Shown: one piece after another, positions 60,601 to 64,000 of the stretch
Numbering within the stretch: position 1 is the first letter of the stretch
How the letters are laid out: each line of letters opens with the position of its first letter
Source: DATBGS01 sp036557885
GTDB taxonomy: Bacteria > Chloroflexota > Ktedonobacteria > Ktedonobacterales > DATBGS01
Assembly: GCA_036557885.1 (NCBI GenBank)
Contig: DATBGS010000130.1
Span: forward strand, 10,496-74,495
DNA length: 64,000 bases
Direction of reading: 5' to 3'
The notes under the pieces: model-generated
Databases searched by the model: none
The model's input: the letters and a program-made list of their open reading frames with translations, nothing else
What the model was told of the DNA's origin: nothing
Position numbers and translations under genes: made by a program

Positions 60601-61512
60601 CTACGCCCCATAGTTCTTCATCATGTCACGAATCTGGCGGCTGATCGCCAGCGCCTCGTCATGCGAGCGCTGCCAGATATTGCGGCCAAAGATCAGGCCG
60701 GTGGCGCCAGCATCCATCGCTATGCGCGCCTTGCCGATAATATCCTCATCGCCTTCCATCTCGCCGCCGCTAAAAAGCACCAGACAACGCCCGGCAGACT
60801 CAACGACCATGCGCACTGCCTCCTCGCGGGTAGGCTTCATGGTGTTGTACGGCTTGGGGGCGGCCTGATCTTTTTCGGGGGAAATCTTGGGCACGTTAAT
60901 CTTCACAATATCGGCGCCCAACTCGTTGGCGACGCGCGCGGCGTAATCAATCGCATACAGGCTATCGCGCCCGCCCCTGGCGTCAATCGCCTCGCCGCGC
61001 GGATACGCCCAGACGATGATCGGCATACTGTAGCGATCAGCATCCTCGCGCACCTTGCGGAACTGGGCAAAATCCTCCGCCTGGAGCGGCGAGCCAACAT
61101 AGAGGGTGTAGCCAACGGCATCCGCGCCCAGGCGCACCGCGTCTTCCACCGTCGCAATGCACGGGGAAATGGGCGCCTTATCCGGCGGAATCTCCGTCTT
61201 GCCATTGAGCTTCAGCACCAGCGGCACCTTGCCCGCGTAGCGCTGCATATATTTTTCGGCAATGCCAATCTGGAAGACAATCCCAGAGAAGCCGCCTTCT
61301 TCAGCAACACGCAGTTGGAACTCCGGGTCTTTGGCCGGAGGGTTGACAAAAAAGTCGCGTGGGCCATGTTCCAGACCCTGATCAATGGGCAACAGCAACA
61401 GCGTGCCATTGGCCGGTCCATATTTGTAGAGCAGATGGTGCAGGCGAGTGCGCTTGCCGACACTCATCTCCAGATCGGCCAGAGCAGGTCGTTTGACGCG
61501 CGTCATTGCCAT
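60601..61512 (-). CDS. Class I fructose-bisphosphate aldolase (DhnA/FbaB type)
   Basis: The 303-residue protein resembles archaeal-type class I aldolase: LLLLPIDQGLEHGPRDF near the start, Schiff-base Lys in GADIVKINVP, and phosphate-binding FSGGEM and GLIFGRNIWQR near the end. It splits fructose 1,6-bisphosphate in glycolysis or makes it in gluconeogenesis. AAGGGAG lies nine bases upstream of the ATG. An extended -10 lies upstream. Confidence 0.92.
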   Translation of the reverse strand: MAMTRVKRPALADLEMSVGKRTRLHHLLYKYGPANGTLLLLPIDQGLEHGPRDFFVNPPAKDPEFQLRVAEEGGFSGIVFQIGIAEKYMQRYAGKVPLVLKLNGKTEIPPDKAPISPCIATVEDAVRLGADAVGYTLYVGSPLQAEDFAQFRKVREDADRYSMPIIVWAYPRGEAIDARGGRDSLYAIDYAARVANELGADIVKINVPKISPEKDQAAPKPYNTMKPTREEAVRMVVESAGRCLVLFSGGEMEGDEDIIGKARIAMDAGATGLIFGRNIWQRSHDEALAISRQIRDMMKNYGA

Positions 61513-61636
61513 GTGAGATCGCTCCCTTCTCCCGTATAGACTTCAGGCTGCGCCGAGTGGTCGCGTGCCCCTCTCCTCATCGCAGTCTTGCTTCTGAAGC
61601 GTTCAACCAGTGCTATCGGCAGTGATAGCCAGAGAA

Positions 61637-61645
61637 ATTATATCA
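61637..61645 (-). promoter_or_regulatory. Extended -10 promoter of the aldolase gene
   Basis: TGATATAAT on the minus strand, just beyond the mglA-like stop; leader of about 118 bases. Confidence 0.6.
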
Positions 61646-61658
61646 TCGGAGAACGTGA

Positions 61659-62243
61659 TTACATGCGATCCAGGCGGCGCAGCGTGCTGTTGACAGCCAC
61701 TCTCAGGCTCTCAATCACGCCTTTGCCATTGACGGCGATGGCCTCAAAACTGGGCACGTGATACGGGTTTAGCCGCTGCTCTAACAAATGTACGGGAAGG
61801 GCATCGGGTAAATCGCGCTTGTTCCACTGAATCACTATTGGGAGATCACGCGGGTTTTTCCCCATCGTGGGCAGATATTCAATAAGTTCATCCCAACTGT
61901 CCCGATTCTCGTCCAGCTTATCACGGGCAGAATCGGCCACAAACACCACGCAGTCAGTCCCTTTGAGCACCGAGAGGCGCGTCTGTTTATAAAGCACCTG
62001 GCCGGGAACAGTGTACAATTGGAAACGGATGGTAAATCCGTGTACCTTTCCCAGTTCCAGAGGCAGCAGATCAAAGTAAAGTGTACGTTCGGTTTCTGTA
62101 TCAATCGAAACCATATCACCGACATCGCGTGGGTTGACGGTTTTGTGAATCCAATGGAGGTTGGTTGTCTTGCCACTTAAACCAATTCCGTAGTACACAA
62201 TTTTGCAGTTGATCTCCCGCTTCGCCATATTGATGAGCGACAT
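61659..62243 (-). CDS. MglA-like small Ras-family GTPase
   Basis: The 194-residue GTPase has the P-loop YYGIGLSGKTTNL, a PGQ in place of the usual DxxG (YTVPGQVLYK), and NKRD for guanine recognition. MglA proteins set polarity for pili and motility, with MglB as the GAP. No mglB is in the window. Proximity to the Tad pilus genes (about 4 kb) is suggestive only. Start 62243 follows AGGAG. The promoter is at 62443-62415. Confidence 0.9.
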   Translation of the reverse strand: MSLINMAKREINCKIVYYGIGLSGKTTNLHWIHKTVNPRDVGDMVSIDTETERTLYFDLLPLELGKVHGFTIRFQLYTVPGQVLYKQTRLSVLKGTDCVVFVADSARDKLDENRDSWDELIEYLPTMGKNPRDLPIVIQWNKRDLPDALPVHLLEQRLNPYHVPSFEAIAVNGKGVIESLRVAVNSTLRRLDRM

Positions 62244-62414
62244 AGTAACTCCTACATCTTGAGCTTGTTCGCGCTGGAACACGACTCAGCAACACCCGCT
62301 GGCGCGCTCGACTCCCACACCTGTTGACCCGCCTGGCGGCCAACCAATATCAAAACAACACAACCAAGCAACCGCTACTCGCGCGACATGGCACTCTTGC
62401 GAGTGGCCTGGCAC

Positions 62415-62443
62415 AGTATAGCGCATTTTGACACAAATTCCAA
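62415..62443 (-). promoter_or_regulatory. Promoter of the MglA-like gene
   Basis: The minus strand reads TTGGAA, 17 bases, TATACT. The leader is about 165 bases. Confidence 0.7.
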
Positions 62444-62463
62444 CTTCTTGCCTGTCTCTACTT

Positions 62464-63572
62464 ATGCACACCAAGAGCTTTCTCAAGGGCACACCAACGC
62501 CCTCACCCAGACCATCCAGAGCACGTTGGCTCTGGCGCAAAACCTGGCCGCTGCTTTCGCGGGCGGTGCTGGGCGCGCTCGTGCTTGCGCTCTGGCTGCG
62601 CTTTTCCAACATTGACGTGCTCCAGGTCTTTCAGGCGCTCGGCCAGCTTGGAGTCAGGACGATACTGGCGGCACTCGCGGCGGGAGTCGGCGCGGGGGCC
62701 GTCGCTGCGCTGAAATGGCTGCTGCTCTTGCGCGCCCAGCACGTCCAGATCGGTTTCTGGCGCGTCTGGCAGATGAACTGCATTGCCGCCTTTTATGGCC
62801 TGGTGCTGCCTGGCACCGAGAGCGGCAACGCCGTCAAAGCGCTGCTCCTGGGGCGCATCAGCCGACGCGCCAATGGCGTCTGGGCAGCCATGCTGGCAGA
62901 CCAACTGAATCTGTTGCTGGCCGACGCGCTGATTGCCCTGCTAGGTGTCACCCTCATTGCCACCGATGCCGATCTGCCTGCTCGCGGCGCCTGGATTGCC
63001 GGAGCAGCGCTGGCGGTGGCCGGATCGCTCGCGCTGCATCTGATCTTTCTCCTTCCCCTGTTGGCGCGGCTTGTTCAAAGCCTGCTGGGGCCACTGAGCC
63101 GCGTGCTCCGCTGGCGCCGACGACAACGTGCCGAAACCACTCCCGAAAGCCAGGATGCCGGGTGGCTGGCACGCTTCTGGGGGGCATGGCGGGTTATCAG
63201 CGCCATCTCCGCACCATCGTCCTGACGGTGCTGCTGAGCATGGCCTACCAGGGTCTGCTGGTAGTGGCGGCTTTTCAGTTTGCCCTTGCTCTGGGTATCA
63301 GCGTCTCCTATGCCAATCTTGCCTGGGTGATGACGCTGATTGCCATCAGTCAGGCACTCCCCATCACGTTTGCCGGGATTGGCGTACGCGATGTCGCGCT
63401 GACGTATCTGCTCAGCGGGCTGGGTGTGCCAGGGGCCAGCGCCATCGCGCTCTCGTTCGCGGTGCTGGCGCTGAATGTGGCGCTGGGATTGCCGGGGGCG
63501 GTGTTGCAACTATTTCTCCCCTCGGCCAGAAATGTCAGCCAGGCCCCCGCGCCAGCACTGGAGGAAGATTGA
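62464..63572 (+). CDS. Flippase-like (LPG synthase TM region family) membrane protein, frameshifted
   Basis: Two frames together encode one protein of about 369 residues. The first frame covers residues from MHTKSFLKG through seven or so membrane segments and GWLARFWG; it then ends at an early stop at 63225. The second continues as GMAGYQRHLRTIVLTVLLSMAYQG to 63572. The switch falls in a run of six G at 63179-63184; one extra G would restore the frame. The family (UPF0104/AglD C-terminal) includes MprF-like and dolichol-linked sugar flippases; ALPITFAGIGVRDV is typical. Either an assembly indel or a true mutation. Start is tentative, no SD. Confidence 0.75.
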
Positions 63573-63617
63573 GAGCAGATCAGAAGAGTCTTTTGGAAAA
63601 ACTGCCTCAAACTGCTC

Positions 63618-63646
63618 TTGACATCAGAGCCGGGATGTTGTATAGT
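63618..63646 (+). promoter_or_regulatory. Promoter of the tRNA-Met operon
   Basis: TTGACA, 17 bases, TATAGT: the best promoter in the window, 12 bases before the first tRNA. Confidence 0.9.
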
Positions 63647-63657
63647 AGTTGATGCGA

Positions 63658-63733
63658 CGCGGGGTAGAGCAGTGGTTAGCTCGTCGGGCTCATAACCCGG
63701 AGGTCGGCGGTTCGAATCCGTCCCCCGCTACCA
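63658..63733 (+). tRNA. Initiator tRNA-fMet (CAT), copy 1
   Basis: Acceptor CGCGGGG/CCCCGCT has a C1-T72 mismatch. The anticodon stem carries three G-C pairs (GGG/CCC) below loop CTCATAA. Both features mark initiators. CCA is encoded. Confidence 0.93.
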
Positions 63734-63736
63734 CGT

Positions 63737-63812
63737 CGCGGGATAGAGCAGTGGTTAGCTCGTCGGGCTCATAACCCGGAGGTCGGTGGTTCGAATCCAT
63801 CTCCCGCTACCA
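63737..63812 (+). tRNA. Initiator tRNA-fMet (CAT), copy 2
   Basis: Nearly identical to copy 1, three bases downstream. Differences are compensated: A7-T66 in place of G-C, and changes in the T stem. C1-T72 mismatch, GGG/CCC anticodon stem and encoded CCA are kept. Confidence 0.93.
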
Positions 63813-63819
63813 TTTTTTT

Positions 63820-63894
63820 GGCGGGGTAGCTCAGTGGTAGAGCAGGGGACTCATAAGCCCTTGGTCGGCAGTTCAACTCTGCCCCCCGCTACCA
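63820..63894 (+). tRNA. Elongator tRNA-Met (CAT)
   Basis: Acceptor GGCGGGG/CCCCGCT starts with a G1-T72 wobble; anticodon loop CTCATAA sits on a GGGG/CCCT stem with an A-G mismatch at the loop edge. CCA encoded. A tRNA-Ile2 (CAT) identity cannot be fully excluded. Confidence 0.85.
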
Positions 63895-63914
63895 AGCCAC
63901 CCGTGATCCTGTTG

Positions 63915-63955
63915 CCGACTTATCCGTTAAAGACTGGTAAGTCGGTTTTGTTTTT
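63915..63955 (+). terminator. Terminator of the tRNA operon
   Basis: An 8-bp stem CCGACTTA/TAAGTCGG with 15-base loop is followed by TTTTGTTTTT. Confidence 0.88.
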
Positions 63956-64000
63956 CCACCGCCTTTCATCCAAGATACCTGGATCAACCCCGAAAACCCG

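Overview
The window reads as a typical high-GC chromosomal segment of a monoderm-type Chloroflexota bacterium. The best guess is the class Ktedonobacteria, inferred from gene content and style rather than from a marker-gene tree. Supporting points are a dnaK-grpE-dnaJ-hspR heat-shock operon with an HspR-type operator, an sdhCDAB operon, a Tad/Flp pilus locus with no secretin gene, TnpB-type elements, and a structured RNA that resembles the IscB-associated omega RNA/HEARO class known to be abundant in Ktedonobacter. Genes are dense, most have clear Shine-Dalgarno sites, and many promoters are readable as TTGNNN-N17-TATAMT or as extended -10 (TGnTATAAT).

Layout. 1-3.5 kb: two GT39-like membrane glycosyltransferases, the first cut by the window edge. 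3.4-6.1 kb: csrA with a long tail, ychF, a Fur-family regulator and tRNA-Lys. 6.3-8.4 kb: a proline-rich membrane protein and a metallophosphoesterase. 8.5-12.8 kb: the heat-shock operon. 12.8-16.4 kb: a DUF1801 protein and uvrA. 17-22 kb: mostly unrecognised membrane proteins plus VOC and GNAT-like proteins and a promoter-backed 68-residue ORF. 22-26 kb: a HEAT-repeat protein and dnaA (long linker). 26.4-26.7 kb: the candidate standalone omega RNA. 26.8-29.6 kb: pgpH-ybeY-dgkA. 29.6-31.7 kb: a decayed tnpB beside a complete TnpB element that carries its own ribbon-helix-helix protein and operator. 31.9-40.2 kb: a lipase-like hydrolase, a permease with a histidine-rich tail behind a CsoR-like palindrome, a methyltransferase with a FliG-like front domain, and an ABC-2 exporter divergent from an alcohol dehydrogenase-like gene. 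40.3-45.9 kb: an RRM protein divergent from sdhCDAB and a linked FAD oxidoreductase. 46-51.4 kb: an MFS carrier, a QW-repeat protein, a small membrane protein, a Ser/Thr kinase and an L,D-transpeptidase. 51.7-57.9 kb: the Tad pilus operon (flp, cpaB, cpaE, cpaF, tadB, tadC). 58.3-60.5 kb: a LuxR-type response regulator and its histidine kinase. 60.6-63.6 kb: class I aldolase, an MglA-like GTPase and a frameshifted flippase-like gene. 63.6-63.95 kb: a tRNA operon with two initiator tRNAs and one elongator tRNA-Met.

The accessory part of most interest is 26.4-31.7 kb. It holds an RNA-guided-nuclease-related RNA without an adjacent nuclease gene, and a TnpB gene that appears to be under its own repressor from a leaderless, operator-overlapped promoter. 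Functional claims rest on motif recognition by eye; no database search was run.
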